A DNA stretch of 64,000 nt from Trichobilharzia szidati (GCA_944472155.2 OX235275.1:57987228-58051227), one strand, 5' to 3'. Counted from the stretch's first letter, positions 1-11,821 are shown. The notes: generated by a model from the sequence alone, not told the origin. Program-made: numbers and translations.

Positions 1-193
1 CTGAGTTGATTGTGAGTATTCTTCTATAAAACCTCCAACATTTGTAAGGTTTAGATATTTCCTCACTCCACATAAGTTTCACCTTTTGTGATACAGTCAT
101 GCAAGATAAGCAGCTGAGTTATCACTGACTCATATCACTTCATAAAGCCTCAGGTTCACAAATATTCATTTGAATTATCCAACAAAGTGTGCT

Positions 194-1208
194 AGTGCAT
201 TTATTCTCCTTGATGAATTTAAATAAAGCAAGAATAGCAGCGGTTTAGGAAAATGATATGGTACCATCATTTATTTCGTGGGCTTCTCATCGGCTGCTTA
301 CAGCCTAAATAAATTATGGGGTTTGCTTAGAGAAAAGTTTTAACATACTTGCAAATTTCACATGTTGTCAGTTGACAAAAAGTTCTACATTGCGCTTATA
401 TAGTTTTTACACAGGCCGTTCAAGCTTAAACAAATTAGATGTATGCATACAATGGTAAAAGAGTTACGTAATAAAGACGAAATATGCGTTAGATACAGGG
501 TGACCAATAAATTAGGTAACAATGTACTGAGTTCATTTCAAATCATAGAAACAAGAGACAAGCAAAATTACAGATTATAAAAGGGGGTGAGGTTAAAGAC
601 AAAGATTACGTAATCAGATGAGAGAATAAATACATTCAGTTACCAGGGCAAGGAAAGATTAATAACTACTTCTTTCTGAACACATAAATCTGGTTTCAAG
701 CGTTTGATAGAGATTGATTCGGCAAACTTGAGGAGAATGGAATTCCTTTGTCTATTGATAATTTTAAAGGATTTCTCGATTTCTACCTCATAACCCGTGT
801 CGAGAAGATGTCTAGTAATAGCGCTGCTATGAGAGTTTGTTCCCTTGAGACGTAGGCTTTTTGGCACGTGTTCAGAAAATCGGAGGTGTGCCCTTCTTTC
901 TGTTCTCCCAATGTAACTGCTCCCGCAGATACACGTAAATTTGTATACACAGTTGGAGTTAACATGAGAAGGGTATCTATTGACTTTTGACTGCACCAAA
1001 GAGCATGTTGTTCGATGGACGAGGACCAAATTAGCTGCAGGAACATTTTGTCAACTGACAACATGTAAAATTTGCAAGTATGTTAAAACTTTTCTGTAAG
1101 CAAACCTCATAATTTATTTAGGCTGTAAGCAGCTGGTGAGAAGCCTACGAAATAAATGATGGTATCATCTTCTTATTCTGCACAAACCACTGTTGTTCTT
1201 GCTTTATT
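194..1208 (-). mobile_element. Penelope-like element, head-to-head copy with 11-nt duplication
   Basis: Flanked by an exact 11-nt duplication, caaagtgtgct (183-193 and 1209-1219). Inside, 227-386 is the reverse complement of 1044-1208: both outer ends are the PLE 3' end. The minus-strand body carries the end of the GIY-YIG domain. Confidence 0.8.
640..1029 (-). pseudogene. PLE GIY-YIG endonuclease domain (fragment)
   Basis: 129 residues. The GIY-YIG module is seen as C-V-Y-K-F-T-C-I-C-G-S-S-Y-I-G-R-T, followed by the R.S.H.P motif region, a conserved S-S-A-I-T-R-H-L-L-D-T-G block, and the C-terminal L-K-P-D-L-C-V-Q-K signature, ending in L-S-L-P-W. In PLEs this domain nicks the target. The reverse transcriptase part is missing (5' truncated and replaced by an inverted 3' end). 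Confidence 0.75.
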
Positions 1209-1386
1209 CAAAGTGTGCTCATTTCAGTAACTACTCAGCAAACCTGCACTCCTAAAGAGAGCCGCTGAAACATCGTAGAAAATCTGTAAACACGCCTCAT
1301 ATGCCAGCATTAATTAGTACCGAAAGTCTTCTACTGGTAGATTGAGAGGGAATAGAGTTATGTTTAAAGTTTGCTCTATTAATCCT

Positions 1387-1592
1387 GTGCGTCGGTGGCA
1401 CAGTGGTTAGGACTCTCGCCGACCATGAACATGGTCCCGGGTTCGATCCCCTGCCTACGCACACCCGATATCTATGGTCGGCCTGTAAAATTTGGGCTAC
1501 CGATATCCATGCTGAAAATTCCATACTTTTACTGAAAATACAGTGTGGCATCAAGCTGTCATCAAAATAAATAAAATTAAATTAAAATAATA
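1387..1592 (+). mobile_element. tRNA-derived SINE (family 2)
   Basis: Pol III box A (tggcacagtggttagg) and box B (ggttcgatcc) in a tRNA-like head; the body holds gggctaccgatatccatgctg; the A-rich tail is about 1560-1592. Confidence 0.72.
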
Positions 1593-1803
1593 TAAGATAT
1601 TCACAAATGAATGCAATCCAAAATTGGCCATGAAACACTGCAGGCGTAATGAAATAAGAATGTCTTTATTAAAAGCTGAAAATACTACCCGTTCAAATGT
1701 CTTATTTATCACTCGAAAATTGTCGAACACAATAAGTCTGGTAGGTAGGATTTTCCAACAATTATATGATTAATGCTGTTGTTTCATTTTGTTTCCTTGT
1801 TAG

Positions 1804-1824
1804 AAAAGTCTTTGATACTTTATG
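1804..1824 (+). CDS. Unit A exon 5 (21-nt micro-exon)
   Basis: The acceptor is ccttgttag and the donor gtaagttac. Length and phase match the exons at 27252-27272 and 55828-55848. It encodes K-V-F-D-T-L plus two bases of the following Cys codon. Confidence 0.68.
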
Positions 1825-4800
1825 GTAAGTTACTCTGAAAACTATTTCTTCTCTCATAATTCATTGATATTGACGCTTGACGTCCATTTTTTTACTGGAA
1901 GACATTTCAAATCACTGGAATACTCGACCATTTCTGTTCTTCTCACAACATAATATAAAATATGCCTACCGCGTGGTTGTTTTCTCATCCGTTCAGTTGT
2001 TAATTAATGATAAAAGTAAAAAATTATTAATGCCCTCAAAAATACACAACGCGAGGCTTTAGAAGTGCATACAGGAGTAAGACGAGGCTCCCTTTTATCA
2101 CCAATGATATTCTTAATAGTGGTGGACTGGATCGGGCATCAGACTATTGAGGGAGAGGAGTCAGGAATACGCTAGACAACCGATAAGAAGACTCTAGATG
2201 ATCTGGATTTCGCACGAGGATGATATATGTCTAATGCCACACAAACACGAAGACTAGCAAGCAAAAACCAACAAACTGACAGAAGAAGCAGCTAGTGAAT
2301 ACAGGACTGGAGGTGATGAAGACAACTAATCAACAGCAACAACAATCAGCACTAGTCATCATCAACGAGAGACATTTAACAGAGGTTGCCTCCTTCACTT
2401 ATCTGGCAAGCATTGTTTCATATACAGGCGTACAGGACGGATGAAGATGCCAAAGCCAGTGAGAATCGGAAAGGCAAGATACGCCTTCATCAACTTGAAA
2501 CCAGTTTGGAAATCTTCTGCATTCAGACAGCGTGAAGAACAAGATTTGGACTTTCAACATCAATGTGAAGTCAGTCACATCTTCTATACTGATCAAAAAC
2601 CTTGCACTGCATGTCACGAAAAACATTTCCAACAGGTTGCAGACGTTTATCAAAAGCTGTCAGAAAGAATAAACAACAAGAAACTATGGGCGCAAATCAA
2701 CCAAGAGCCGATCGCTCAACAAATATGTAGGGGAGAATGGAGATGGATTGATCGGGAATAGATTCAGTAGGCCGCCAGGTCATCACTCGAGTGGCATCCA
2801 AAGAGGAGGCAACGAGTGGGGTGACATGAAGGAGATCTTGTGAAGGAGAAATGAAAGACTTTGGTCGATCGTGGACCCAGCCGAAAAGGTCGGCAGAAAA
2901 CAAAACGAAGTGGATGTGTTACGCTTGGAACGCAAGGGAATAATAATAATTATGGCTTCATTCCAAAAGGTGCTATCAATGCAAATATGGAATTTTCAGC
3001 ATATAGTACAAAATTCCATCTAATTTTCTCATCACATAATACAGAGGGGATAAATCAACAGGCCGTTTACACTGATAATAAGATTATGAGTATAAGATTA
3101 TGATTTAAGTGAAAATATTAACGAAAATACGATTATGAAAGAGGAAAAAAGGGACTGTCTACTCAGTGTTCCTCTGTAAGTAAGTAGTATCATGCCTAAC
3201 AACTTTGTCACCATATAAATTGTGTATCAAAGGAGGTATTGCACAGTTTTCGTACTTAGTCTTCCTAGCAAACAGTCTTCTATAGTTCCTGTCGGAAAAG
3301 TAAGAATGCAATCATTTATTAGTCCAGAACCCTGCCTGTGTCGCAGGAAGTTTGCTTTAAGAAATGATCCAGGTACAAAGTTGAACACAGATGTGAAATC
3401 AAGAAATCCACACAGAACATATTTGCTACCTGTGTCTGGGCAAAGTTGAACTTTCGACACCAGTAACAACCAATCAGCAAATGACCTTGAACGGACCAAT
3501 CACATGAAAGAGGCGTTTGTGATAAGCGGACACGTATATTTGTAGAAAAATGCATAAAAAATGATAAAACGGTTACAATAGGTATCTTTTTCGAACATGG
3601 GAGAGAAACATTTCCCAATTCAGCATGGGACTGTCAATAGAGAAGTTGCACCACATTCTATACATATATTCATTTAAATGACTATAAATGAGATCCTTTT
3701 GAGATCCATTTATAGCCCTTATTCTATTTTTCAATCCACCCCAAAATCCTTCAATGGAATTTGAATGAGTCCCTGTAACTGAATTCACGAAATCAATAGA
3801 GTTGTTCACTCTATGATGAATGTATCCCAGGGATGACAATGAATCATAGCCTTTCCACTCGTCGGTATGTACAATTGATCCCGGTTTCACAAGTCCCTTT
3901 ATAATAGGTACCAGAGTAGTCGCCTTCCTGTCTGCTATTCTTTTAGCAAATCCTTTTTGCAGGGACGTGTCGTATAAACCCATGACCCAAGTGTCATTCG
4001 CTCTCTGACGACGGCGGTTATATTTCTTCTTCACCAACACCGTCTGATCCGCATGGACTACTACGTCGTCCCCGCCTAACAACGAAGTAATTCTGTCCAT
4101 TTTCCATGAGGCGAGGTCCCTGCAGTGGTATACCACTGAACTGTTGAGACGAGGCTGTTCTCCGTCTCGGTAGCAGCTGCTCTCACGGGCTATTTCAATA
4201 CCCAGTAATTACAAATGTACAAAATCTGGGTTAGGGAGAGATGCGACCTAGCCAAAAATTTTTCTACGAAATATTACCCTCTCTAATACTAACTCGCTTC
4301 CAGCATATTCCACAACGATGTACAAAACCATCAGTTGACCTAATATAGCTTTTTAGAGTCATTACACCATCACAGGAACAACTTCTCCCCTTTCGAAGCA
4401 AGCCTAAGTCCAAGCAATACTGAAAGACACTATCCTCCTCGAATTGCAAACGTAACCTTGTAAGGGCACGCACTGAAATGAATCAAGCGCTATACAACAT
4501 TGAACTACGTTCGTGAATCTCATTGGATAATTGGACGTCGTTCGCTGATTGGTAGTTATTGGTGTCTAAAGTTTAACTTGGCCGATAAGAGACTTAGAAA
4601 CGGCCGTTTGTTTAAGAGAAACACATCATATTTATACGTTCTTAGCACCATTACAGTTCGGCGAGATAAAAGGACAATAAATTTTTCTGATTAGGTTGCA
4701 ATTAACACGGGACCAGTTAAAATTGTCCACTGAGGTTATCTCACGCACACAGCGTAAACTGAGACCATATTTGAGGAACTAAGTCTTCTACCTCTGCAAC

Positions 4801-7800
4801 CAGTAAAATCAAATGTTGATTTGAATTTCGGCCAAATTCTTTCAACCTGCCTTACACCACACGTCAAATTTGTTCATCAGCAAATTGTCAATGGTCAATA
4901 GACGCCTTCAATTCAGATTGACAGTTAACTAAAAGCAGTTTTCACACTATTTTTAGGAGTTATCAGGTTTTAGCAATGACTCTACGTCTAAAACTTGATC
5001 CATGTGATGCCTCAAGCACGATATAAGTGGGAAGTGAAACATTGAAGATAGTAGGTAGGGGATAACATAAAATGAGAACAATAATGAGCACACCAACTGA
5101 ACCAAGTGATCAAGTAGGTCATAGGGATAGGAGACAATTGAGAACCTCACTTGTTTTGAAACCCGAAAAGTAACCACTGTTTAGACTTGTAGCATCTGAA
5201 ATCATAACATTTTCTGGACTACAAATGAAGGACTTAGTAAGAGTACAATACTTATTTACTTGCCACTGTTGACCTCCTTAAATTGCTTCCATATATATTC
5301 AATGACATGTCGCATGATAAGAATATAGGGTCAAAGATCGTATCCAACCTCCTTATATCTGATTTAATTAAGATATACATCAGTTATGTTTGACTTAAGA
5401 ACAAGTGAATACTGGAATGAGCAAATGCCATTGAAAACTAAATAATTTCAAAAGAATAGACACGGAACAAAAAGAACTCTTTTCGATAAATTCATCATCA
5501 GGTTCTACAATGATATATACATTATAAGGAATGAATGAATTATTCTTATGAACGACATTAATGTTTAAATAACATCAAATCAATAATATTGATAAATTAC
5601 AGCTGAACAGCATCAACATAAATAAACTGAATGTCAGGAGAATTAGGAATGTAATAGTACAAATTCATGAGTTTATAGTCTCTACTGAGGGCCAGGGCAA
5701 TAGTAGGGGCTGGACTTGTTTCTTTTGGACACAGAGCACTGGTTGTTTGAGGCGAATTGCAATAGCCTCTGCTGTTTGGAGAAAGCAGTGCTTCGACGAT
5801 TTTGGTAGTTTGTTAGGCACCCGGTATATTATATATAGAGAAGGATTCTTCTACACTGGCTTCGTGACCGGTTTGCACCAGATGGTCTAATATCGAGCTG
5901 TTAATTATTTTAACTACACCTTTACTTAGCCATAGTGGGATATGTTCTTGAGCACGAAAAATCAAGTTTCTAGAGCAACAGCTCGAGAACATATCCCACT
6001 ATGGCTAAGTAAAGGTGTAGTTAAAATAATTAACAGCTCGATATTAGACCATCTGGTGCAAACCGGTCACGAAGCCAGTGTAGAAGAATCCTTCTCTATA
6101 TATAATATACCGGGTGCCTAACAAACTACCAAAATCGTCGAAGCACTGCTTTCTCCAAACAGCAGAGGCTATTGCAATTCGCCTCAAACAACCAGTGCTC
6201 TGTGTCCAAAAGAAACAAGTCCAGCCCCTACTATTGCCCTGGCCCTCAGTAGAGACTATAAACTCATGAATTTGTACTATTACATTCCTAATTCTCCTGA
6301 CATTCAGTTTATTTATGTTGATGCTGTTCAGCTGTAATTTATCAATATTATTGATTTGATGTTATTTAAACATTAATGTCGTTCATAAGAATAATTCATT
6401 CATTCCTTATAATGTATATATCATTGTAGAACCTGATGATGAATTTATCGAAAAGAGTTCTTTTTGTTCCGTGTCTATTCTTTTGAAAATTTTAATGGGC
6501 ATTTTTAGTCAACTAAATAATTAATGACAACATCTTCATATTTCAGTTTCTTAGGTAAAATATGGTAAGTGACGCATATTTCATTACGTTCCATTATGCA
6601 TGACTACTTTTGAAACACATGCTATTGAGATGCATTCATTGCGAAGATCTGGCAATCCGGAAATCTACTGGTCGCAATCAGAAGTCGTCGTTACGACAGT
6701 GTTTGAGATGCATTATGCCGTTACGTAATCAGTGAAACATACTGTTTTCATTTAATGTTCAGGGTAGATCTAACAATTTATATATAGAATTCGAATAAGT
6801 ATGATAACCCTGTGAATATGAGAGCTATTCATAACCATCACATAAATCACAGAGATGTACAGATGCAGCCTACAACATCAGTTAGTGAGAACTGAGACAC
6901 TTGTATAATGTCTCTGTATAATTGTGCATTCTCACCGAGGTTTAGAGTCAATCAGATCATTGACGGAGGGTCAATGTATAAATACATCAAGCAGATATTT
7001 CAATAGAAATGTTTGTTTTAATAGACAGAAGACAAGTAGTTCAGCGAAGAGTCTCTTTTCGGCGGCGAATTCATTTTCATAGCTGTGCAACTGCAAATAT
7101 GTACATGGTTGTTTTGTATGTGTGTGTACATTAAATTTGTCAAACGAAAATACAATTAGTAAGTTCAGATGAATTGGATGTTGATATAAGAGGGTAGTAA
7201 CAATAGTGATGAGTTGTCACAAGCGATTGTTAAAGAAGAGTTACGTAATAACATGACTAGTTTGATGAAAGAGTTGTACTCAGGATGTACATGGAAACAA
7301 AATAGCATACGGAATTACACAAGGGTTTTAAGTGGAAAAATAAGCATACAAACAAAAGTTAAGTCAAATCAACAGAGTAGTTACCATGGGAGTAGAAGTG
7401 GTTGAATAATTATCTTTTGTATGCACAGTTCTGGTTCCTCTAGCTTAATGGCTAGGGCTTCTGCAATGCAAAGAAGACGGAATCGTATTGTCTTTGGCAG
7501 GTTGTTCTTCATTTTGTAGATTACTTTGAAAAAGGAGGCGTTTGTTGAGATGGAATTGCCAGTGGTGACGAGATGTTCAATTATTGCACTCCTTATACGG
7601 TCACTACTTCCTTTGTGCAGCCACGCTGGATAGTGATCTTTGACCCTTTTTGACGGGATGCGCGTTGAACGACCGATGTACCTGCCTCCACAGCAACAGA
7701 TGAACTGATACATACACATAGAAGTGGTCAGGTGCGGGATGTTGTCTTTTGGGCTTCTGCAGATCAGCGGGCGACTAGAGAACACTACTCTCAATGTTGC

Positions 7801-8639
7801 CGCAAAGAAAGTTCTTCTTTAAGAGGTGGAGATTCTCCTTCTAAGGACATCACTGAGTAGGTCACCTTTGAATTCGAGGTTCATATAAAGTATCTTTTCT
7901 GGCACGGATGCTGTTTCTTGCTTTTGGATTTTTTGTTTGATGTTTTTGTCTACGAATCTTGGTGCATACCTGTTTTGCACGAAGGTTTCTTTCAGGAATT
8001 TTAGCTCTTCTTCCATGGTATCAGAGCTGAAGATGCGTCGGAAACGAGTGGTAAGAGATCTAATTAGGTTTCTTTTCCGACTGATTGGTACCCAGCTGTA
8101 GAAGCTTGTCAGTTGGCTGTTCCATGTGGGTTTCCTATGGATGGACTTTCTTAAAGTTCTGTCAGCTCTCCTTGTAAGTTCAACATCAAGAAAAGGGGTT
8201 TTAGATTCGCTTTCAGTTTGAAGAGTGAACTTTGTGGCTGGATGGCATTTGTTGAATACTTGCAGTAACTGATTGAGATCGTGGACGTCATCACACGTCT
8301 TACGCATACAATAAGACATGCATGATCAAATAACTCCAATGAACTAAGGTATTTCCTTGTAATAACAGTCTCTTTGAATGAGAAAGAATTGCACCACTTA
8401 AAGTGCTGTTTAATTCAGTAAAAACAAAGTCAGGCAGCAAATTAAAGCGATGACGCACTCCTCAGTGAAAACTCAATAACCATTATTTTTATACTTTGGC
8501 TAATTTCTGTCACTTTAGTTATTATATCCAACTTTTGACTGTTTACTTTACTTTGTTCTGTTTTATTTTTCATTGGCATTCTTAAATTTTCAGGGAATTT
8601 TTAAGTGGGAAGTTGTTCTCATTAACAAGAGTTGCATAG
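1804..8639 (+). CDS. Micro-exon gene, unit A (3' part only)
   Basis: This is the 3' end of a small secreted-protein gene whose first exons lie left of the window. Exons seen are 1804-1824 (21 nt), 6547-6564 (18 nt) and 8594-8639 (46 nt, TAG stop). Each internal exon has a pyrimidine-rich AG acceptor and a GTAAGT donor. The joined frame is open and splits a Cys codon across exons 5/6 and a Trp codon across 6/7, exactly as in units B and C. The last exon reads W-E-F-L-S-G-K-L-F-S-L-T-R-V-A-stop. The 4.7-kb intron between the first two exons holds an RTE fragment, a Merlin element and a PLE palindrome. Symmetric micro-exons are the hallmark of schistosome MEGs, most of which encode secreted or tegument-surface peptides; the exact MEG family is not assigned. 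Function is inferred only from this gene class. Confidence 0.68.
2055..2950 (+). mobile_element. RTE (SR2-like) LINE 3' fragment
   Basis: Plus-strand remnant from RT motif B (gtgNaNacaggagtaagacgaggc; M-I-F-L-I-V-V-D-W) to the 3' end (caagggaataataataatt). Many frameshifts. Inserted between intron sequences that are continuous in unit B (27370). Confidence 0.65.
3439..4583 (-). mobile_element. Merlin (IS1016-type) DNA transposon, inactivated
   Basis: Terminal inverted repeats of 40 nt (3439-3478 and 4544-4583) match at about 35 positions and flank a minus-strand transposase gene. Merlin elements are cut-and-paste transposons related to bacterial IS1016/IS1595 and were described in Schistosoma. 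I see no convincing 8-9-nt target duplication. Element length is about 1.15 kb, usual for the family. Confidence 0.82.
3573..4473 (-). pseudogene. Merlin transposase (ISXO2/IS1595-type DDE), broken
   Basis: N-terminal piece 4264-4473: a Cys-rich zinc-ribbon-like block (C-S-C-D-G and C-G-I-C-W). C-terminal piece 3573-4136: the DDE core, with first Asp in V-V-V-H-A-D-Q-T, second in H-T-D-E-W-K-G-Y and Glu in S-N-S-I-E-G-F-W. The segment between them (4137-4263) is recognisable in shifted frames but has stops, so the gene is dead. In relatives the first Asp is usually followed by Glu; here it is Gln. Confidence 0.8.
4584..5446 (+). other. Unit A intron sequence, no gene seen
   Basis: 5180-5446 aligns with 30380-30670 of unit B (shared intron). 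I see nothing functional in the rest. Confidence 0.5.
5447..6487. mobile_element. PLE-derived near-perfect palindrome (507-bp arms)
   Basis: Arms 5447-5953 and 5981-6487 are reverse complements with very few mismatches; the spacer is 27 nt. The right arm on the + strand encodes the GIY-YIG C-terminus (E-H-I-P-L-W-L-S-K-G, then S-S-I-L-D-H-L-V-Q-T-G-H) and runs into the 3' UTR and a hammerhead-like end, so both 3' ends point outward. Flanking aactaaataat (5436-5446 and 6511-6521) indicates a target duplication of about 20 nt or more, imperfect. Confidence 0.85.
6547..6564 (+). CDS. Unit A exon 6 (18-nt micro-exon)
   Basis: The acceptor is catatttcag and the donor gtaagtgac. It encodes C-F-L-G-K-I with split codons at both edges. 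The downstream intron aligns with those after 30705 and 56134. Confidence 0.66.
7005..8340 (-). mobile_element. Penelope-like element, 5'-truncated
   Basis: Minus-strand PLE with the RT thumb/linker, GIY-YIG domain and 3' UTR. The 3' end (7044-7092) keeps hammerhead stem I (CAGC/GCTG) and a long helix III (AAGAGACTCTT), but the CTGATGA core is mutated. Confidence 0.78.
7381..8319 (-). pseudogene. PLE RT C-terminus plus GIY-YIG, one stop
   Basis: 7819-8319 and 7381-7794 are the same frame, separated by one TAA at 7819-7821 (context I-S-T-S-stop-R-R-T-F-F-A-A). The upstream part holds the post-motif-C RT region (P-F-L-D-V-E-L; I-H-R-K-P-T-W). The downstream part holds GIY-YIG (Q-F-I-C-C-C-G-G-R-Y-I-G-R-S) and the E-L-C-I-Q-K end. 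The RT palm with YVDD is missing. Confidence 0.75.
8594..8639 (+). CDS. Unit A terminal exon 7
   Basis: The acceptor is aaattttcag. One base completes a Trp codon, then 14 codons run to TAG. It is the same length (46 nt) as the last exons of B and C. The 3' UTR that follows aligns with theirs up to about 8930, but the AATAAA signal of B and C appears here as AGTAAA near 8913. Confidence 0.7.
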
Positions 8640-8944
8640 TTCATTGCAGATATGTTCTACATCTGAACAGAAAAGATCGCTTCAGTAAAATGATTCACTT
8701 TAAAAAATTTGAAGTAAATGTCATTTTTTTAAAATGACTACAAACTACTTTCAGTCTTTCTATAGCATAACTTTTTAATTAAGCTTTGCATACAAGATAC
8801 ATTTTAGGCAACAGCCGCAATTTGTTATGAACACTGTACTGTATTTGTAATGTCATCCAATTAATAATACTACATACAGTTCATTATATTTTTCATCAAA
8901 TACAACATTCTAGTAAAGAAATATTTTTAATATATTTGTGCGTT

Positions 8945-9062
8945 GAAGTTTCTGTAGCGATTTGGTTAAGTTTTGGGAGTGGAGTTGCTAGCACCACGCC
9001 CCAACCCTCCCTCCTTATCCGGGCTTGGGACCGGCTAAAATACTAGTGAGCTAGTAATCTAG
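8945..9062 (-). mobile_element. SINE (family 3) fragment
   Basis: Minus-strand tail part (ctgctacagaaacttc-like, gctagcaactcc). The head is lost. Confidence 0.45.
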
Positions 9063-9077
9063 GCGACGTTAACGGAT

Positions 9078-9305
9078 CAGAAGCTTGGTGGGTCACCAAG
9101 AATATTTCCAACAGCCTGTTGCAGACCTTTATCAACAACTGTCTTCGATCTATACTGAAGATCAGATGGCCGGAAAGAATCACCAACAAGAAACTATGGG
9201 AACAAACAAAACAAGATTCAATCGCTCAACAAATATGCAGGAGAAATTGGAGATGAATTGGACACTCTCTGAGCAGGCCGCTGGGTGAAATTGCGCGTCA
9301 GGAAT
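9078..9305 (+). mobile_element. RTE LINE fragment
   Basis: Plus-strand C-terminal piece: T-S-F-T-N-K-K-L-W-E-Q-T-K region (aagaatcaccaacaagaaactatggg) and the R-N-W-R-W-I-G-H block, decayed. Confidence 0.55.
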
Positions 9306-9470
9306 ATGGAGGGAGGGCAGTATAGTTTTATTGAACATTATGAATCACAAGAAGTGGATGCATCTGCGTCACTGAGAACGATTTCGAGCCGCATCATCAC
9401 ATTTTTGCTTTTTCGAAGATCCCAACCGGTCAGGAAGTCAACACCTTCCTACGCGGCTTAAATTAACGAA
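9306..9470 (-). mobile_element. LINE 3' fragment (same family as 13.7 kb)
   Basis: The reverse complement aligns with the 3' end of the 13.7-kb LINE (gttaa..aagccNcgtaggaag, ttggg, cgtt..cagtgacgcagatgcatccacttc). Degenerate and non-coding. Confidence 0.55.
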
Positions 9471-9604
9471 GAATCCACTTCGTATAATGGTAGATGAACT
9501 CTTTTTCAAACAGTCGTTACAACTGCATCAGTTAGAAAAGATAAGACAGTCCTTTATTAATCTGAAGTCAGTCAGGAAATCTACGGCATTAGGTATTTAT
9601 TATT

Positions 9605-9815
9605 TTTTGTTTCATCACGTTCCCAGTGGAATATATGGCTTCAAGCTATAGGTTTGAAGTTTCTGTAGCAGTATTTATTTTTACAGCACAGGGTTGCTAG
9701 ACTCATGCCTAACCTTTCCTTTTTAACAGCTTTATTACTGGCTTAGCGCGGTAAAGGAGTGCGTTGGCTGCCAGTGATCGAACCCTAGACCATGTGAATG
9801 GCCGGCATTAAGCAT
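9605..9815 (-). mobile_element. SINE (family 3), tRNA-headed
   Basis: The reverse complement has ggttcgatc, gcactcctttaccgcgctaagccag, gctacagaaacttcaa and gcttgaagccatat, aligning throughout with 56291-56515. Confidence 0.62.
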
Positions 9816-9849
9816 AAAGAACAAAATGCTAAGTTAGTAAGTACTTTTA

Positions 9850-10080
9850 CATAGCTCAGAGACTTAATGAGTCATCAAAAACATTTCCAGCAAGCTTGGA
9901 GATTTTGACAATAGCTATCTTCACACCTAACTGAGGCTAAGATGGCTAGAAAGAATTAGCAACAGAGAATTAGGGTGGAGGAACAAACAACCACGTTTCG
10001 TTCAAAAATATGTCGAAGAAACTGAAGATGGAATGGACATAAGCCGAGGAAAACATTGTGTAACATAACGTGCAAGAATG
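9850..10080 (+). mobile_element. RTE LINE fragment, very decayed
   Basis: Same C-terminal region as 9078-9305 (aaaacatttccagcaagcttgg, gctaagatggctagaaag, gaagatggaatgg). Low similarity. Confidence 0.4.
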
Positions 10081-10599
10081 ACCACAGTTCTATGAAATGT
10101 CATATGATCTTCTTGTACTATCAAGGACAAATAATCGTACCGAATGTCAGTGTTCTTTTCATGTCATGGAGAAACATTATCATTATAGCTTGGAACGCAT
10201 TTACAAGTAGGTCTATCAAGGCAAAGGCAATTTACTGAAGTCCAGTTAGCGGAGATATAAATAGGAAGTAAGCTAGAGCTGGTTTTCCATTGAAATAGCA
10301 TAGTCATTACTATGAATTATAGAGTTTCTTCAGGTTATGAAGTTGATTCACTCATACTGTTGCATATATCACGTAATTCCTTATATCATTATCATGTGTG
10401 TGGTGACAGTCATTGGCGGAACACAGGGCGAGTGTTCCATAATTTTTTTAGAACTATCAGCTACTGTGACTAGACCATCACTTGCTGGAAATACAGGTAA
10501 ATCCACCTTACCAGCTACAGATAATAGGTAATGCATGTCTTCGATACCTCGAGAGACCAAATAACATTGTGTTTACTTCAAGATATAATTGAAACATCT

Positions 10600-10930
10600 G
10601 GACTAGGCTGGCTGGCTGGCTGGATTCAACACAGAACTTGGCACCGAAGTGCAGCAGTTCGAGTTGCCACGTTCCAAAGAGCACACAAAGGTAGACAAGA
10701 AAATGAGTGAAGAGAATCAATAGAGTTTTGACAAGTATAAGAGTGAAACAGAAAGAGTAATGGTAGAAAGGAATATGAAAGTTTACAGAGACTGAATACA
10801 TCTGCGTAGGCCATTGAAAACGATTTTGAGCCATGTCACCTATTGTCTCCAGCCATTGATTCTTAGAGTCCCGAGGGCGGGCCCCAACCCGGAAGTCTGC
10901 ATCTCCCTACCTGACTCAGTTTAACTGTCA
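10600..10930 (-). mobile_element. LINE 3' fragment (same family as 13.7 kb)
   Basis: The reverse complement matches the C-terminal codons and 3' UTR of the 13.7-kb LINE (aggtagggagatgcagacttcc, gacatggctcaaaatcg). It ends in a (cagc)n tail in place of (cgac)n. The coding part is broken. Confidence 0.62.
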
Positions 10931-11279
10931 GGGATTTCATGGATTGACGGACTAGGAGGCGAAATCACAGCAGATACAGAAGATTTTCGAGAATCACAAT
11001 AGTAAATCCAGGAATATTGAAGTTCTAATCCACTGGCGATTATATGCTGATTGTTGATGTCCATGAATTTGTGTACATGCCACATGTATTCTCAAGAGAA
11101 CTTTAGAAATAACACTTAAATGAAGACATTTGAAAATGTTCACAGTATGTACAAGGTAGAGAATAATTTCTGTATCAGACTTGCCCCTGATGTTAAAGCA
11201 GACTTTAGCTAGGCAATGAAATATGTTGAAATCACCGAAAATACTCACTGAGTCATGTAGAAGTTAAAAGACAAATTCA

Positions 11280-11650
11280 ACGAAGGAAATGTTTGTTTAT
11301 CGACGAAATCATCTTCAGAGGCTGAGCAGTCGTATTTATACTTAAAAAATATATCTAGTGGTCTATTACTGATTAATAAAGGGTGACATAGTTGATATAA
11401 TTACTTGGAAGTGGCTTTAGAATTGAAAATTAAAAGTTGTAAATTGCGTGGTACTCAACGCCACAAAGACAGAAATTTGATAAGGCTAAAATTGCTATTA
11501 AGTGAGAATAAAGGCGGTAGTTGGGCGTCAATTTAACAAGTGTACAGAGAGTGTGAAAATGTGCAAATGGAGCACATGAAAGGGATAATAGTGAATTAAT
11601 TATTAAGGCAAAAGCAAGGAGGATGAAGGGTGTCACTTCATGTAAAAATG
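11280..11650 (-). mobile_element. PLE 3' UTR fragment
   Basis: Begins with the PLE end motif (minus strand CTGAAGATGATTTCGTC, 11310-11330) and continues with non-coding 3' UTR-like sequence. No coding part is recognised. Confidence 0.45.
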
Positions 11651-11821
11651 AGCTGAATCACTGCGAAATCAAACACTATGTTTCTGTCCTAATTTCTTGT
11701 CTCATTCAATTCCAGACGAGTACCAAGGAGTTTTGATATATAGTCGTGATCGAAAAAATTCATCAAACTAAGAATAAACAGAATAGAAATAGCGAAAAGA
11801 TGGATACCGAGTTTACTGAAA

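Noticed and set aside
1..11. End of an upstream micro-exon of unit A (sequence before gtgagtattc)
   Set aside because: In the required phase it reads TGA in frame, and its similarity to exons 3 or 4 of B and C is weak.
1387..1460. tRNA gene calls at SINE heads (also 31649, 53880, 56291 and others)
   Set aside because: Boxes A and B are present, but the acceptor stems do not close and each head continues into a shared SINE body.
3169..3177. A 9-nt micro-exon in unit A (ctactcag / gtaagtaag)
   Set aside because: The aligned site in unit B near 27510 has lost a good acceptor and donor, and unit C shows no counterpart.
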